A stretch of 64,000 bases of DNA from Acidovorax sp. 1608163 (GCF_003669015.1 NZ_CP033069.1:2924501-2988500), one strand, 5' to 3'; shown: positions 9,192 to 19,962, counted from the first letter of the stretch. Numbers and translations are program-made. The notes: a model not told the origin generated them from the sequence alone.

Positions 9192-11198
9192 ATGCAAATT
9201 GCTGTCCATCCAATCCGCCAGCGTTTGGCGTGGGTTCACACGCTCAAGTTCCAGATCGTCGCTATCGCCGTGACGGCCGCAGCGGCAGCTGCCATCATCA
9301 CCGCCCATTTCGCATTCATCGCTACGGAAGCCAACATGCAGCAGTTGCTGGTGCAAGCCGAAAGCGACGATGCTGAACGCACAGCAATGCTGCTTGGTAC
9401 CAAGGTTGACATGCTGCGTGACGCGCTGAAGGCGACCACACGGCAAACTCCGGCGGAGCTCTGGAGCACCCCCGGCGCAATGCGGGCACATCTGCAGGCA
9501 AACCCGGCTCTGGGCTCACTGTTTGAAGGCGTGATCGCGGCCAGGCCCGATGGCGAATTGCTGGGACGAATCTCCCAGGGGAAACTTGCAACCGATCTGC
9601 CCAATATCGGGGACCGAGCTTACTTTCAACAAGCACTGCTCACCGATCAGCCGGTCATCTCCGACCCGCTGACGGCCAAGCTCGTCCATACGCCAGTGGT
9701 AGTCATGGCAATTTCTGCCCGAGGGCCTGGTGGTGAAGTGCTGGGCGTTCTTGCAGGCGTGCTGACACTGAACTCGAACAACCTGTTTACCGATGGGATA
9801 CGTGCAAATCGGGATGAGGGGTCACGCGTGCTCGTCATGAACCGCCAAGGCGTACTCATGGCGCACACAAACCAAGCACGCATTCTGGGCAACGCAGCCA
9901 ACGAGCCCGAACTTGCCGACGCCTTTGAACAATGGCATGACTTGGGCAGCCCGATAGACACCGTCGGCAAAACCACCCAAAGCCAAGGACATCTGGTTGC
10001 AATGGCCGGTATTCCGGACACAGATTGGACGTTGACTCGCATTGTCCCTTTGTCCGAGGCACTTGCGCCCGTGGCGACCGCTCGCAAGACAGCCGGAACC
10101 TCAGCCGCATGGGTAGCGCTGGTCGTAGCGGCGCTTTCGGGGGCACTGGCGTGGCTCATTACGCGCCCCATTTCCCGGCTTCACGCACGCGCCAATTTGC
10201 TGTTAGCACAAGACGATTTGTCTGCAGATGAATGGCCCCGCGGTCATGGTGAGGTGGGGCAATTGGGGCAAGCATTCGCTCAAGTGATGGAGCTGCGACG
10301 CCAGAAGCAAGGGGAAACTGACGCACTTCTGTCCAAAATTGAAGCGGTGCTTGACCATGCAGATATCGGCATTGCGCTGACACGCGACGGTCGATTCGAG
10401 ATGGTGAGTCGAGAGTTTTGCAATGTGCTTGGATTCCAACGAACCGACATCCTGGGCCAATTGGCCTCCATCATCTATCCCGACCAGCAAGCATATGACG
10501 CACTGTCTGCAAGGGCCCTGCCTGCCTTCATGCGCAACGGTGTGTTCAACGGAGAGGTGGAGCTGAAGCGCAGTGGTGGCGAAGTCTTTTGGGCACGACT
10601 GCGTGGAAGGGCTGTCACACCGGGAGATAGCTCCAAGGGCACCATATGGACCGTCGAGGACATCACCGCATCGCGAGCACACCGCGAGCGCCTTGTGTGG
10701 ACGTCCAGCCACGACTCTTTGACGGGGCTGGTCAATCGCGCCGCGTTCGAAGAAATGCTGAAAGAGTCGACTTCGCAGGCGGCCGACAAGCCGCTCTGCG
10801 TCATGTTCATAGACCTGGATCGCTTCAAGCAGGTCAACGATACAGGGGGGCACTCAGCGGGGGACACGCTCCTGCGCGACATCGCGCACGCCCTGTCAGG
10901 GCAAGTACGCCAAACGGACACCGTGGCACGCCTGGGCGGCGATGAGTTTGCCGTTTTGTTGCATGGGTGTCCTCTCCCACGGGCCACAGAGGTCGCAGAA
11001 AAGCTGCGAAGCGCCGTGGCCTCCTACCGCCTCCCCTGGGAAGGGCACTCTTTCAGCGTAGGAGCGAGCATCGGATTGGTGGTTGTCGATGCATCTTTCA
11101 TAGACGCAGCGGCTGTCATGGTCGCTGCCGATTCAGCATGCTATGCAGCCAAGGCACAAGGTCGCAACGCTGTGGTGGTCTATTCTGCAAATACCTGA
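9192..11198 (+). CDS. dCache-PAS-GGDEF diguanylate cyclase
   Basis: A 668-aa membrane receptor predicted to make cyclic di-GMP. It has an N-terminal helix (about 18-45), a periplasmic double-Cache sensor (about 50-295, with the Cache-like NIGDRAYFQQAL motif), a second helix (about 300-325), a short HAMP-like region, a PAS domain (about 375-485) and a GGDEF domain (about 500-665). The signature RLGGDEF is intact, with DLDRFKQVND before it. By eye its base composition is less G+C-rich than its neighbours, a hint of transfer. A TTGACA box lies at 9161-9166, very close to the start. Confidence 0.87.
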   Translation: MQIAVHPIRQRLAWVHTLKFQIVAIAVTAAAAAAIITAHFAFIATEANMQQLLVQAESDDAERTAMLLGTKVDMLRDALKATTRQTPAELWSTPGAMRAHLQANPALGSLFEGVIAARPDGELLGRISQGKLATDLPNIGDRAYFQQALLTDQPVISDPLTAKLVHTPVVVMAISARGPGGEVLGVLAGVLTLNSNNLFTDGIRANRDEGSRVLVMNRQGVLMAHTNQARILGNAANEPELADAFEQWHDLGSPIDTVGKTTQSQGHLVAMAGIPDTDWTLTRIVPLSEALAPVATARKTAGTSAAWVALVVAALSGALAWLITRPISRLHARANLLLAQDDLSADEWPRGHGEVGQLGQAFAQVMELRRQKQGETDALLSKIEAVLDHADIGIALTRDGRFEMVSREFCNVLGFQRTDILGQLASIIYPDQQAYDALSARALPAFMRNGVFNGEVELKRSGGEVFWARLRGRAVTPGDSSKGTIWTVEDITASRAHRERLVWTSSHDSLTGLVNRAAFEEMLKESTSQAADKPLCVMFIDLDRFKQVNDTGGHSAGDTLLRDIAHALSGQVRQTDTVARLGGDEFAVLLHGCPLPRATEVAEKLRSAVASYRLPWEGHSFSVGASIGLVVVDASFIDAAAVMVAADSACYAAKAQGRNAVVVYSANT

Positions 11199-11262
11199 AG
11201 CTCGGTATCTGCACCGCCAGGCCCTGTGAAGTTCGGATTCACCTTTGGCCAATACGCGAAGG

Positions 11263-12789
11263 TCACCGCCCCTCCACCTCCCACCGCCCCGCCACGTTCT
11301 TCAGCAGCGTGTTCACCGCTGCCAGCCTGCGGCTGCGCACGTCAATCAAACTGCGCTGCGCCGATAGCACCGAGGCCTGGGCGGTGATGACATTGAGGTA
11401 CCCCACGGTGCCTGCGCGGTACTGGTTGCTCACCACATCCAGCGCACGCTGGGCGGCGGCCAGGGCTTCGGTTTGCAGTTGCTGCTCTTGCGCCAGGGCG
11501 GTGGCGGCGGTCAGGTTGTCTTCCACCTCTTGCAGGGCCGTGAGCACGGTTTGGCGGTAGGTGGCGGCGGCTTGTTCGTTGGCGGCGCGGGCAGATTCCA
11601 CTGCAGCCGTGCGGGCACCGCCATCGAACAGCGACAGTGCCAGCTGCGGCCCCAGGGACCAGAACAGGTTGGGGGCGTTGAACAGATTGGACAGCTCCGA
11701 GCCCCGGTACCCCGCCGTGCCCGACAGCGTGAGCGCTGGGAAGAACGCAGCCCGGGCCACACCGATTTGCGCGTTGGCGGCGGCCACGCGGCGCTCGGCA
11801 GCGGCGATGTCGGGGCGGCGCTCCAGCAACTGCGAGGGCAGCTGGGCGGGCACCACGGGTGGCAAGGGCAGCCCGCCAGTGGCGGGCAGGCTGAAGCTGG
11901 CAGGGGCCTGGCCCAGCAGGGCGGCCAGGGCGTGCTCTAGCTGGGTGCGGCTGCTTTCAGATTCGAGCAGTTGCACCTGGGTGGATTTGTATTGCGACTC
12001 GGCCTGCGCCACATCGGCCACCGAGGCCACGCCCGCTTGCTGGCGGTTGCGTGTCAGCTCCCAGCTGCGGTCATAGGCCTGCAGTGTTTCGCGCAGGATC
12101 TGTGCGTTGGCCTCTGCGGCGCGCAACGAAAAATAGGTTTGCGCCACGCTGGCCTGCACCGACAGGCGGGCGGCTGCCAGGTCGTCGGCACTGGCCTGGG
12201 CGCTGGCGCGGGCGGCGTCCACGGTGCCTGCGATGCGGCCCCACAGGTCCAGCTCCCAGCTGGCATTGAGGCCGATGGAATGGCTGGTGCTAATGCGGGC
12301 GGTGCTGCTGCCATCGGCCGCCTGGCTGCCGCTGCGCGCACGCGATGTGCTGGCGCTGGTGCCAAGCGTGGGGCCCTGGCTGGCGCGGCTGCTGGCCACG
12401 GCGGCCTGGGCGGCGCGCAGGCGGGCCAGCGACAAGGCAATGTTCTGGTTGCCGCTAGCGGCCTGCTCTTGCAGGGTGTTGAGCGTGGCATCGCCGTACA
12501 GCGTCCACCACGCGGCGGGCACTTCTGCACCCTGCGGCCCAGCTTGCCCAGCTTGCGCGGGCTGCCAGATGCCGCCTGCGGTGGCGGCCAGGGCTTCTTT
12601 GTAGTGGGCGGGCACGGTTTGCGTGGGGCGCTCGTACCCCGGCTGGGTGCTGCAGGCGGCCAGCACGGTCAGCGCAGATACCGCCAGCAGCGTGGGCACG
12701 CAGCGCAGAGCGGCAGGCATTGCAGAAGAAGGCGACCGGGTGGGTGGTGTCATGGACGGTGTGCCGAATGGAATGGGGGTGGCAGGCAT
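11263..12789 (-). CDS. NodT/OprM-type outer-membrane efflux lipoprotein
   Basis: The outer-membrane channel of a tripartite RND pump (508 aa). It has a lipoprotein signal with LAAC lipobox, then two repeated OEP (TolC-like) domains rich in Ala/Gln coiled-coil helices. Typical segments are ALSLARLRAAQA, SWELDLWGRIAG and ERRPDIAAAERRVAAANAQIGVARAAFFP. ATG 12789 shares a base with the stop of the preceding pump gene (TGATG). Met at 12720 would give a tighter signal peptide and is a real alternative. It is the last gene of the mdtABC-like operon. Confidence 0.9.
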   Translation of the reverse strand: MPATPIPFGTPSMTPPTRSPSSAMPAALRCVPTLLAVSALTVLAACSTQPGYERPTQTVPAHYKEALAATAGGIWQPAQAGQAGPQGAEVPAAWWTLYGDATLNTLQEQAASGNQNIALSLARLRAAQAAVASSRASQGPTLGTSASTSRARSGSQAADGSSTARISTSHSIGLNASWELDLWGRIAGTVDAARASAQASADDLAAARLSVQASVAQTYFSLRAAEANAQILRETLQAYDRSWELTRNRQQAGVASVADVAQAESQYKSTQVQLLESESSRTQLEHALAALLGQAPASFSLPATGGLPLPPVVPAQLPSQLLERRPDIAAAERRVAAANAQIGVARAAFFPALTLSGTAGYRGSELSNLFNAPNLFWSLGPQLALSLFDGGARTAAVESARAANEQAAATYRQTVLTALQEVEDNLTAATALAQEQQLQTEALAAAQRALDVVSNQYRAGTVGYLNVITAQASVLSAQRSLIDVRSRRLAAVNTLLKNVAGRWEVEGR

Positions 12790-15700
12790 CAATCGTTTCC
12801 TTCAAGCGCCGGGGTCGCCGAGGTCGGTGTGGTGGGCGCGTTGAACGCCGTAGGGGCCTGGGGCAAGCCGCCCCGCAGGCGGCGCACGGTGCGCAGCACG
12901 CGCTGGCGCAAGCGGTCCAGCGCCACGTAGACCACCGGCGTGGTGTAGAGCGTGAGCAGCTGGCTCACCAGCAGCCCGCCCACCACGGCAATGCCCAGCG
13001 GCTGGCGCAGCTCGGCCCCGTCGGCGCGGTTGATGGCCAGGGGCAGCGCGCCAAAGATGGCGGCCATGGTGGTCATGAGGATGGGGCGCAGCCGCAGGCT
13101 GCAGGCGCGGTAGATGGACTGCGCAGCCGTGACATTGCCTGCGCGCTGCCGCACCAGCGCAAAGTCAATCATCATGATCGCGTTCTTCTTGACGATGCCG
13201 ATCAGCAAGATGACGCCAATGAGCGCGATGAGCGAGAACTCGGTCTTGAACCACATCAACGCCAGCAGCGCCCCCACCCCGGCCGATGGCAGCGTGGAGA
13301 GGATGGTGATGGGGTGCACCAGGTTTTCATACAAGATGCCGAGCACCAAGTAGATGGTGATGATGGCCGCCAGAATGAGCAGCGGCTGCCCGGCCAGCGC
13401 CGACTGGAACGCCCCCGCCGTGCCGCTGAAGCTGCCGCGAATGCCCACGGGCACGCCCAGCTCGGCCACGGCGTTGTTCACCACGTCGGCCGCCTGCGAC
13501 AGCGACACGCCCGGCGCCAGGCTGAAGCTGATGGTGCTGGCAGGCGTGCCGCGTTCGTGGTTCACAGACAGCGGCGTGTTGGTGGTGGTGATGCGCGCAA
13601 ACGCGGTGAGCGGCACCTGCTGGCCTGCGCTGTTCACGAAGAAGAAGCCGCGCAGCGTCTCGGGGCTTTGCAGGTATTGCGGCGCGGCCTCCATCACCAC
13701 GCGGTATTGGTTGAGGGGGTTGTAGATGACGCCCACCTGCCGCTGGCCAAAGGCGTCGTTCAGGGTGGCGTCAATCTGCGCCATGGTCAGCCCCGCACGG
13801 GTGGCGGCGTCGCGGTCGATGACCAGCGTGGTTTGCAGGCCATAGTCCGACACATCGCTGTTCACGTCCTCCAGCTCGGGCAGTTGCGACAGGGCCTGGC
13901 GGATGCGTGGCTCCCAGGTGCGCAGCTCGGCAATGTCGTCGGCTTGCAGCGTGTAGTCAAACGACGCGCTGCTTTGCCGCCCGCCAATGCGGATGTCGCG
14001 CTGCGGCGACATGAACAGGCGTGCGCCGGGCTCATTCTTGAGCTGCTCGCGCAGCCGCGCAATCACCGTGTCAGAGGATTCTTGCCCCGGCCCGCGCTTG
14101 AGCGTCATGAACATCTGCGCCGCATTGCGCTGCCAGCCGCCGGTGGAGCCAGTGACGTATTCCACCGCCGGGTCGGCCTGCACAATCGACAAAAAGCGCT
14201 GCAGCCGCTGCTCCATGGCCTGGTACGAGGTGGCCTGGTCGGCCCGGATGAAGCCGGAGATGCGGCCCGTGTCCTGCTCGGGCATGAAGCCTTTGTCGAT
14301 GGCGGTGTAGAGGTAGACGTTGAGCCCCACCACCCCCGCCAGCACCAGCAGCAGCACCGGCTGGTGGCGCAGGCACCAGGCCAGGCTTTTGCGGTAGCCG
14401 CGCAGGCCACGGGCCTGCAAGCCATCCACCCACCGCGAGAAACGCGCCCACACACCTTGGCGTGGCGAGGCCGGTGTGGACTTGGGGTGCTTGAGCAAGG
14501 CCGCGCACATCATGGGCGTGGTGGTGAGCGACACCAGCAGCGACACCAGAATGGCCGCCGACATGACGATGGCGAATTCGCGAAAGAAGCGGCCCACGAT
14601 GCCGCCCATGAACAGGATGGGCACGAACACGGCGATGAGCGAGATGCTCATGGACACGACGGTGAAGCCGATCTCGCGCGCGCCATCGAGCGAGGCCTTC
14701 AGCGCCGACTTGCCCCGCTCCATGTGGCGCATGATGTTTTCGAGCACCACGATGGCGTCGTCCACCACAAAGCCGGTGGCAATGGTCAGCGCCATGAGCG
14801 AGAGGTTGTCGAGCGTGTAGCCCGCCAGGTACATCACCCCAAGCGTGCCCGCCAGCGACACCGGCACGGCCACCGCAGGGATGAGCGTGGCGCGCCCGTT
14901 GCGCAAGAACAGAAACACCACCAGGATCACCAGCGCCACGGCGATGAGCAGCGCGTGCTCCACCTCTTTGACCGAGGCACGCAGCGTGGGCGTGCGGTCG
15001 GAGACGATCTCAATGTCGATGGCCGCCGGGATGGACGCCTTCAACTGCGGCAGCATGGCGCGCACGCGGTCTACGGCTTCGAGGATGTTGGCGCCGGGCT
15101 GCTTGAACACCTGCAGCAAGATGGCAGGCTTGCCGTTGGCTACGCCGAAGTTGCGCACGTCCTGCACCGAGTCGGTTACATCGGCCACGTCGGACAGGCG
15201 AATGGCGTTGCCATCCTTCCAGCGCAGCACCAGCGGCGCGTAGTCGGCCGCCACGCGGGCCTGGTCGTTGGCGGCGATCTGCCAGTAGTGGTCTTCACGC
15301 TCCACCGCGCCCAGGGGGCGGTTGGCATTGGTGGTGCTGATGGCGCTGCGCACCTGCTCCAGCGACACGCCGTTGGCCGCCAGCCGCACCGGGTCGAGCG
15401 ACACGCGCACCGCAGGCAATGCCCCACCGCTGACGGAGGCCTGCCCTACCCCTTCGACCTGCGAGAGCTTTTGCGCCAGCACCGTGGAAGCCGCGTCGTA
15501 CATCTGCCCGCGGGTGAGCGAGCCGGATGTGAGCGCCAGGATCATGATGGGCGAATCGGCCGGGTTGACCTTGCGGTAGGTCGGGTTGCTGGGCATGCCC
15601 GTGGGCAGCAGCGTGCGGGCCGCGTTGATGGCGGCCTGCACGTCGCGCGCGGCGCTGTCCACGTCGCGGCTCAAATCAAACTGCAGGGTGATGCTGGTGC

Positions 15701-15962
15701 TGCCCAGGATGGAGCGCGAGGTGATTTCGTTGACCCCGGCGATGGAGCCCAGCGCCCGCTCCAGCGGGGTGGCGACGGTGGCGGCCACGGTGTCGGGGCT
15801 GGCGCCGGGCAGGCTGGCGCTGACGGAGATGGTGGGGTAGTCGACCTGGGGCAGCGGGGCGACGGGCAGGAGGAAGTACGACACCGCGCCCACCAGGGCC
15901 AGGCCCAGGGTGAGGAGCATGGTGGCGATGGGGCGGTGGATGAAGGGGGTGGAGAGGCTCAT
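12789..15962 (-). CDS. mdtC: RND multidrug efflux pump subunit, MdtC-like
   Basis: An inner-membrane proton-driven drug exporter of the RND/HAE1 family, 1057 aa, with the usual 12 helices and two large periplasmic loops (after helices 1 and 7). It starts with the family FIHRPIATMLL segment, and the helix-4 Asp pair lies in the block ending in [12 protein letters not shown]. In MdtABC systems two different RND proteins form a mixed trimer. This is the second of the two, 892 bp downstream of its partner, and that gap is filled by repeats. The downstream channel gene is translationally coupled. Confidence 0.92.
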   Translation of the reverse strand: MSLSTPFIHRPIATMLLTLGLALVGAVSYFLLPVAPLPQVDYPTISVSASLPGASPDTVAATVATPLERALGSIAGVNEITSRSILGSTSITLQFDLSRDVDSAARDVQAAINAARTLLPTGMPSNPTYRKVNPADSPIMILALTSGSLTRGQMYDAASTVLAQKLSQVEGVGQASVSGGALPAVRVSLDPVRLAANGVSLEQVRSAISTTNANRPLGAVEREDHYWQIAANDQARVAADYAPLVLRWKDGNAIRLSDVADVTDSVQDVRNFGVANGKPAILLQVFKQPGANILEAVDRVRAMLPQLKASIPAAIDIEIVSDRTPTLRASVKEVEHALLIAVALVILVVFLFLRNGRATLIPAVAVPVSLAGTLGVMYLAGYTLDNLSLMALTIATGFVVDDAIVVLENIMRHMERGKSALKASLDGAREIGFTVVSMSISLIAVFVPILFMGGIVGRFFREFAIVMSAAILVSLLVSLTTTPMMCAALLKHPKSTPASPRQGVWARFSRWVDGLQARGLRGYRKSLAWCLRHQPVLLLVLAGVVGLNVYLYTAIDKGFMPEQDTGRISGFIRADQATSYQAMEQRLQRFLSIVQADPAVEYVTGSTGGWQRNAAQMFMTLKRGPGQESSDTVIARLREQLKNEPGARLFMSPQRDIRIGGRQSSASFDYTLQADDIAELRTWEPRIRQALSQLPELEDVNSDVSDYGLQTTLVIDRDAATRAGLTMAQIDATLNDAFGQRQVGVIYNPLNQYRVVMEAAPQYLQSPETLRGFFFVNSAGQQVPLTAFARITTTNTPLSVNHERGTPASTISFSLAPGVSLSQAADVVNNAVAELGVPVGIRGSFSGTAGAFQSALAGQPLLILAAIITIYLVLGILYENLVHPITILSTLPSAGVGALLALMWFKTEFSLIALIGVILLIGIVKKNAIMMIDFALVRQRAGNVTAAQSIYRACSLRLRPILMTTMAAIFGALPLAINRADGAELRQPLGIAVVGGLLVSQLLTLYTTPVVYVALDRLRQRVLRTVRRLRGGLPQAPTAFNAPTTPTSATPALEGND

Positions 15963-15998
15963 GGGACGGGCCTCTGGGTTTTGATGTGTTTTGGGGAT

Positions 15999-16044
15999 CT
16001 AGCGCTTACGTAATAAGCGCTATCAGCTATTGAATTAGTAGCAT
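15999..16044 (+). repeat. Short interspersed palindrome, left of the foldback element
   Basis: TAGCGCTTA and TAAGCGCTA form the palindrome, followed by the AGCTATTGAATTAGTAGC tail. It lies 37 bp upstream of the mdtC-like start codon, in its leader. A sister copy (16803-16845) sits on the other side of the 0.65-kb foldback. Confidence 0.85.
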
Positions 16045-16123
16045 ATGGAGTGGCACCCAGCCGTTCGGGCTGAGCTTGTCGAAGCCTGGGCTTGCTCGTT
16101 GATTTAGCAACATGCCTCTGCCC

Positions 16124-16777
16124 AGGGCGGGTGCCGGGATGTGCCCCCGGCGGGGCACCTTCTTTTCTTGCGTCGCCAAGAAAAGAAGGCAAAAGAAGGC
16201 GACCCCACTGTCTGCGTCCCCAGCGCTGCGCACTGGGGCAACCTGCGGTGCTCGCGTCCAGCGGGGTCTCGCTCAAACTCGCTGCGCTCAAACAGTCGCG
16301 ATCCCTGATCCGCTGGCCGCTGCGCTCCTCGGCACATACAGAGGGGATGGAACGGCCGAACAGCCAACATCCCTTCGGGCCATCGCTGCGCTCGGCCCCA
16401 TTTCGCGGGCGCATGCGCCCCGCGCTGGGCGCAGCGCCGATCAAGTCGAGCGTAGCGAAGACCCGTGTGGCTGCTGGGCTGTTTGGATGTTCGGCTGCCC
16501 ATCCCCTGTGGCTGCGCCTGCGGCGGGGCGGTTGCGGGGTGGCACGCGCGTCGGAGCGCGCGTGCTTCGTGAACTGACTCGCTGCGGCTGTCTGAACGGA
16601 GCTGCTACGCAGCGCAGTGAGTTCCGCAGCGCCCCCCGCAACCGCCCCGCCGCAGGTTTGCCCCGCAGCGCAGCGCAGGGGCCGCAGACTTGGGGTCGCC
16701 TTTTCTTTGCTTACTTTCTTTTGGCGAAGCAAAAGAAAGTGAGTCGCCCGCCGGGGCGATAACCCGGCCCCCGCCCC
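16124..16777. repeat. 0.65-kb foldback element inside the efflux operon
   Basis: The two ends form an imperfect inverted repeat of about 80 bp. The left end runs from GGGCGGGTGCCGGGAT to GGCGACCCC (16205). The right end runs from GGGGTCGCC (16693) to ACCCGGCCCCCGCCCC. Each end also carries its own perfect hairpin (CTTCTTTTCTTG/CAAGAAAAGAAG at 16159-16188; ACTTTCTTTTG/CAAAAGAAAGT at 16713-16740). Inner segments also match in reverse (for example CCCAGCGCTGCGCACTGGGG against CCCCGCAGCGCAGCGCAGGGG), so almost the whole unit can fold on itself around 16450. The Arg/Ser-rich open frames inside it look like composition artefacts. No transposase is present. Confidence 0.85.
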
Positions 16778-16802
16778 ATGCAAATGCATGAAGCCAAAAG
16801 TG

Positions 16803-16845
16803 CCTCCAGCGCTTATAGGAAAAGCGCAAACAGCTACAAAAACAG
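16803..16845 (+). repeat. Short interspersed palindrome, right of the foldback element
   Basis: CTCCAGCGCTTATAGG, AAAAGCGC and CAGCTACAAAAAC match the repeat consensus. It lies just past the stop of the mdtB-like gene and has the same orientation as the copy at 15999, so the foldback is bracketed by direct copies. Confidence 0.85.
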
Positions 16846-16854
16846 GAGCGCCCA

Positions 16855-19800
16855 TCACACAGTCCCCCTGCGCGCCCGCCACCGCTCAGCCCACCCCTCA
16901 AACGTCAAATAAATCACCGGCGTAGTAAACAGCGTGAGCAACTGACTCACGATCAGCCCCCCCACCATCGTCACCCCCAGCGGATGCCGCAACTCACTGC
17001 CCACACCCCCACCCAACATCAACGGCAACGCACCCAGCAAAGCCGCCAACGTCGTCATCAAAATCGGCCGAAACCGCAGCAAACAGGCTTGGTAAATCGC
17101 CTCACGCGCAGGCAGCCCCTGATCCCGCTGCGCCTCCAGCGCAAAGTCGATCATCATGATCGCGTTCTTCTTGACGATGCCGATCAAGAGCACGATGCCA
17201 ATCACCGCCACGATGTCTACATCCAGCCCCGCCATCCACAACGCCAACAGCGCGCCAACGCCCGCAGAGGGCAAGGTGGAAAGGATCGTGACCGGATGGA
17301 TCGTGCTCTCATACAGCACCCCCAACACGATGTACATGGTGACCACTGCGGCCAGGATGAGCAGCAAAGTGTTCGACAACGACGCCTGAAACGCCAGCGC
17401 CGCGCCCTGGAAGTTGGTGTCCACCGACAGCGGCAGCAACCCAGCCGCACGGGCAGCGGCTTGCTCTGCCTGGATGGCTTTGACCGCATCGCCCAGCGCC
17501 ACGCCCGGCGCGGTGTTGAACGAGATGGTGGCCGCAGGCAGCTGGCCCACGTGGTTCACCGCCAGGGGCATGGGGCGCTCTTCCAAGCGGGCGACGGACG
17601 ACAAGGCCACAGGCTTGCCCGCGCTCGATGTGACGTAGATGCTGTTCAAAGCCTCGGGCCCCAGCTTGAACTGGGGCGCCACCTCCAGCACCACGCGGTA
17701 CTGGTTGGACTGAGTGAAGATGGTGGAGATGAGCCGCTGGCCAAAAGCGTTGTACAGCGCGGTGTCGATGCCCGCCACCGTCACGCCCAGGCGGCTGGCC
17801 TGGGCGCGGTCAATCTGCACAAAGGCCTGCAGGCCCTGGTTTTGCAGGTCACTGGCCACATCGGCCAGTTGCGACAGGGCGCGCATGCGCTGCACCAGAT
17901 CGGCGGTGCTGGTCTGCAGCTGGGCCATGTCGGGCGAGGAGATCAGCAACTGGTACTGCGTGCGCGCCACGCGGTCTTCGATGGTGAGGTCTTGCACCGG
18001 CTGGGCATACAGGCGAATGCCTGCCAGATCGCGGGTGTCATCGGCCAGGCGCCGCAGCACCACGGGGGCGCGGTCGCGCTGGGCGTGGGGCTTGAGGTCA
18101 ATGAGCAGGCGGCCGGTGTTGAGCGTGGTGTTGGCGCCATCCACACCAATGAAGGACGACACGCTTTTCACGGCCGGGTCTTGCAGAATGCGCTCGGCCA
18201 GTTGCTGCTGGCGCTCGGCCATGGCGGCGAACGAGATGGACTGGTCAGCCTCGGTAGTGGCCTGCAGCGTGCCGGTGTCTTGCACCGGAAAGAAGCCTTT
18301 AGGCACCACCAGGTACAGCACCACCGTCAGCACCAGCGTGGCGCCAAAGGCCAGCCAGGTCAGTCCCCGGCGGTTCAACACCCATTGCAGCGCACGGCCA
18401 TACAGGGCGATGGTGCGGTCAAAAAAACGGCCGGTGGCCTGGTACAGGCGGCCGTGGCTTTCTTCGGGCGTGTGGCGCAGCAGGCGGGCGCACAGCATGG
18501 GCGTGAGCGTGAGCGACACCACGGCCGACAGCAAGATCGCCACTGCCATGGTGATGGCGAATTCATGGAACAAGCGCCCCACCACATCGCCCATGAACAG
18601 CAGCGGAATCAGCACCGCGATGAGCGAGATAGTGAGCGAGATGATGGTGAAGCCAATTTGCTTGGCGCCCTTGAGTGCGGCCTGCAGCGGTGGCTCGCCC
18701 TCTTCCACATAACGGGCAATGTTCTCGATCATCACGATGGCGTCGTCCACCACAAAGCCGGTGGAAATCGTCAGCGCCATCAGCGTGAGGTTGTTGATGG
18801 AAAAGCCCGCCAGGTACATCACGCCAAACGTGCCCACCAGCGACAGCGGCACCGCAAAGCTGGGAATGAGCGTGGCCGACGCACTGCGCAAAAACACAAA
18901 GATCACCGCCACCACCAGGCCAATGGCCAGGGCCAGCTCGACCTGCATGTCTTTGACCGAGGCGCGGATGGTGGTGGTACGGTCGGTGAGCACCTGCACG
19001 TCCATCGACGCGGGCAGCGTGCTTTGCAACTGGGGCAGCAGGGCTTTGATGCGATCAACCGTGTCGATCACGTTGGCGCCGGGCTGGCGGCGGATGTTGA
19101 GGATGACGCCGGACTTGGAACCCGTCTCTGGCGTGCCCGCCCAGGCGGCCAGGCGGGTGTTTTCGGCATCGTCCACGGTTTGCGCCACATCGCGCAGGCG
19201 GATGGGGTTGCCGTTTTTGAAAGCGAGGATCAGGTCGCGATATTCCTGCGCCGACTGCAGCTGGTCGTTGGCGTCGATGGTGGAGGCGCGCGCGGGCCCG
19301 TCAAAGCCACCCTTGGCCTGCTTGACGTTGGCCGCTGCGATGGCGCTGCGCACGTCTTCGAGCGTGAGACCCAGGTTGGCCAGCGCGGTGGGGTTGGCCT
19401 GGATGCGCACCGCCGGGCGGCGCCCGCCCGCAATGGCCACCAGCCCCACACCGTTGACCTGCGAGAGCTTGGGCGCCAGGCGGTTTTCCACCAAGTCGTT
19501 CAAGCGAATGACCGGCAGCGAGGGCGAGGTGATGGCCAGCGTGAGCACGGGCGCATCTGCCGGGTTGACCTTGCTGTACAGCGGCGGCATGGGCAGGTCG
19601 TTTGGCAGCAGGTTGCTGCCTGCGTTGATGGCCGCCTGCACCTGCTGCTCGGCCACGTCCATCGACATATCGAGCGCAAAGCGCAGCGTGATGACCGAAG
19701 CCCCGCCCGAGCTGGTGGAGGACATTTGCGACAGGCCCGGCATCTGGCCAAACTGGCGCTCCAGCGGTGCGGTGACGTTGGACGTCATCACATCGGGGCT

Positions 19801-19962
19801 GGCGCCGGGGTAGAGCGTGGTGACCTGGATGGTGGGGTAGTCCACCTCGGGCAGGGCCGAGATGGGCAGCAGCCGGTAAGCCAGCAAGCCCGCGATGAGC
19901 AGCGCCACCATCAACAGCGAGGTGGCGATGGGGCGCAGGATGAAGAGGCGGGACAGGTTCAT
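16855..19962 (-). CDS. mdtB: RND multidrug efflux pump subunit, MdtB-like
   Basis: The first of two RND/HAE1 pump genes in this operon (1035 aa, family length ~1040). It starts [17 protein letters not shown], has 12 predicted helices and two porter loops, and carries the Asp pair of helix 4 in [12 protein letters not shown] and the helix-10/11 [15 protein letters not shown] block. It should form the mixed inner-membrane trimer with the MdtC-like protein and take energy from the proton gradient. It follows the adaptor gene by 72 bp. After its stop come 892 bp of repeats before the partner gene, although MdtB/MdtC genes are normally adjacent. Confidence 0.92.
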   Translation of the reverse strand: MNLSRLFILRPIATSLLMVALLIAGLLAYRLLPISALPEVDYPTIQVTTLYPGASPDVMTSNVTAPLERQFGQMPGLSQMSSTSSGGASVITLRFALDMSMDVAEQQVQAAINAGSNLLPNDLPMPPLYSKVNPADAPVLTLAITSPSLPVIRLNDLVENRLAPKLSQVNGVGLVAIAGGRRPAVRIQANPTALANLGLTLEDVRSAIAAANVKQAKGGFDGPARASTIDANDQLQSAQEYRDLILAFKNGNPIRLRDVAQTVDDAENTRLAAWAGTPETGSKSGVILNIRRQPGANVIDTVDRIKALLPQLQSTLPASMDVQVLTDRTTTIRASVKDMQVELALAIGLVVAVIFVFLRSASATLIPSFAVPLSLVGTFGVMYLAGFSINNLTLMALTISTGFVVDDAIVMIENIARYVEEGEPPLQAALKGAKQIGFTIISLTISLIAVLIPLLFMGDVVGRLFHEFAITMAVAILLSAVVSLTLTPMLCARLLRHTPEESHGRLYQATGRFFDRTIALYGRALQWVLNRRGLTWLAFGATLVLTVVLYLVVPKGFFPVQDTGTLQATTEADQSISFAAMAERQQQLAERILQDPAVKSVSSFIGVDGANTTLNTGRLLIDLKPHAQRDRAPVVLRRLADDTRDLAGIRLYAQPVQDLTIEDRVARTQYQLLISSPDMAQLQTSTADLVQRMRALSQLADVASDLQNQGLQAFVQIDRAQASRLGVTVAGIDTALYNAFGQRLISTIFTQSNQYRVVLEVAPQFKLGPEALNSIYVTSSAGKPVALSSVARLEERPMPLAVNHVGQLPAATISFNTAPGVALGDAVKAIQAEQAAARAAGLLPLSVDTNFQGAALAFQASLSNTLLLILAAVVTMYIVLGVLYESTIHPVTILSTLPSAGVGALLALWMAGLDVDIVAVIGIVLLIGIVKKNAIMMIDFALEAQRDQGLPAREAIYQACLLRFRPILMTTLAALLGALPLMLGGGVGSELRHPLGVTMVGGLIVSQLLTLFTTPVIYLTFEGWAERWRARRGTV

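Noticed and set aside
12720-16013. Very long open frame on plus opposite the mdtC-like gene
   Set aside because: It mirrors a clear RND gene. The product is Arg/Gln/His-rich without any domain, as expected of antisense frames in high-G+C DNA. The same holds for frames at 16984-20016 (plus) and 37627-39810 (plus).
16092-16762. Arg/Ser-rich open frames on both strands in the foldback
   Set aside because: They overlap each other and follow the inverted-repeat structure; no ribosome site, no protein motif. They are by-products of composition.
16124-16777. Insertion sequence
   Set aside because: There are terminal inverted repeats but no transposase frame, and inner segments also pair, so it is a foldback or non-autonomous repeat.
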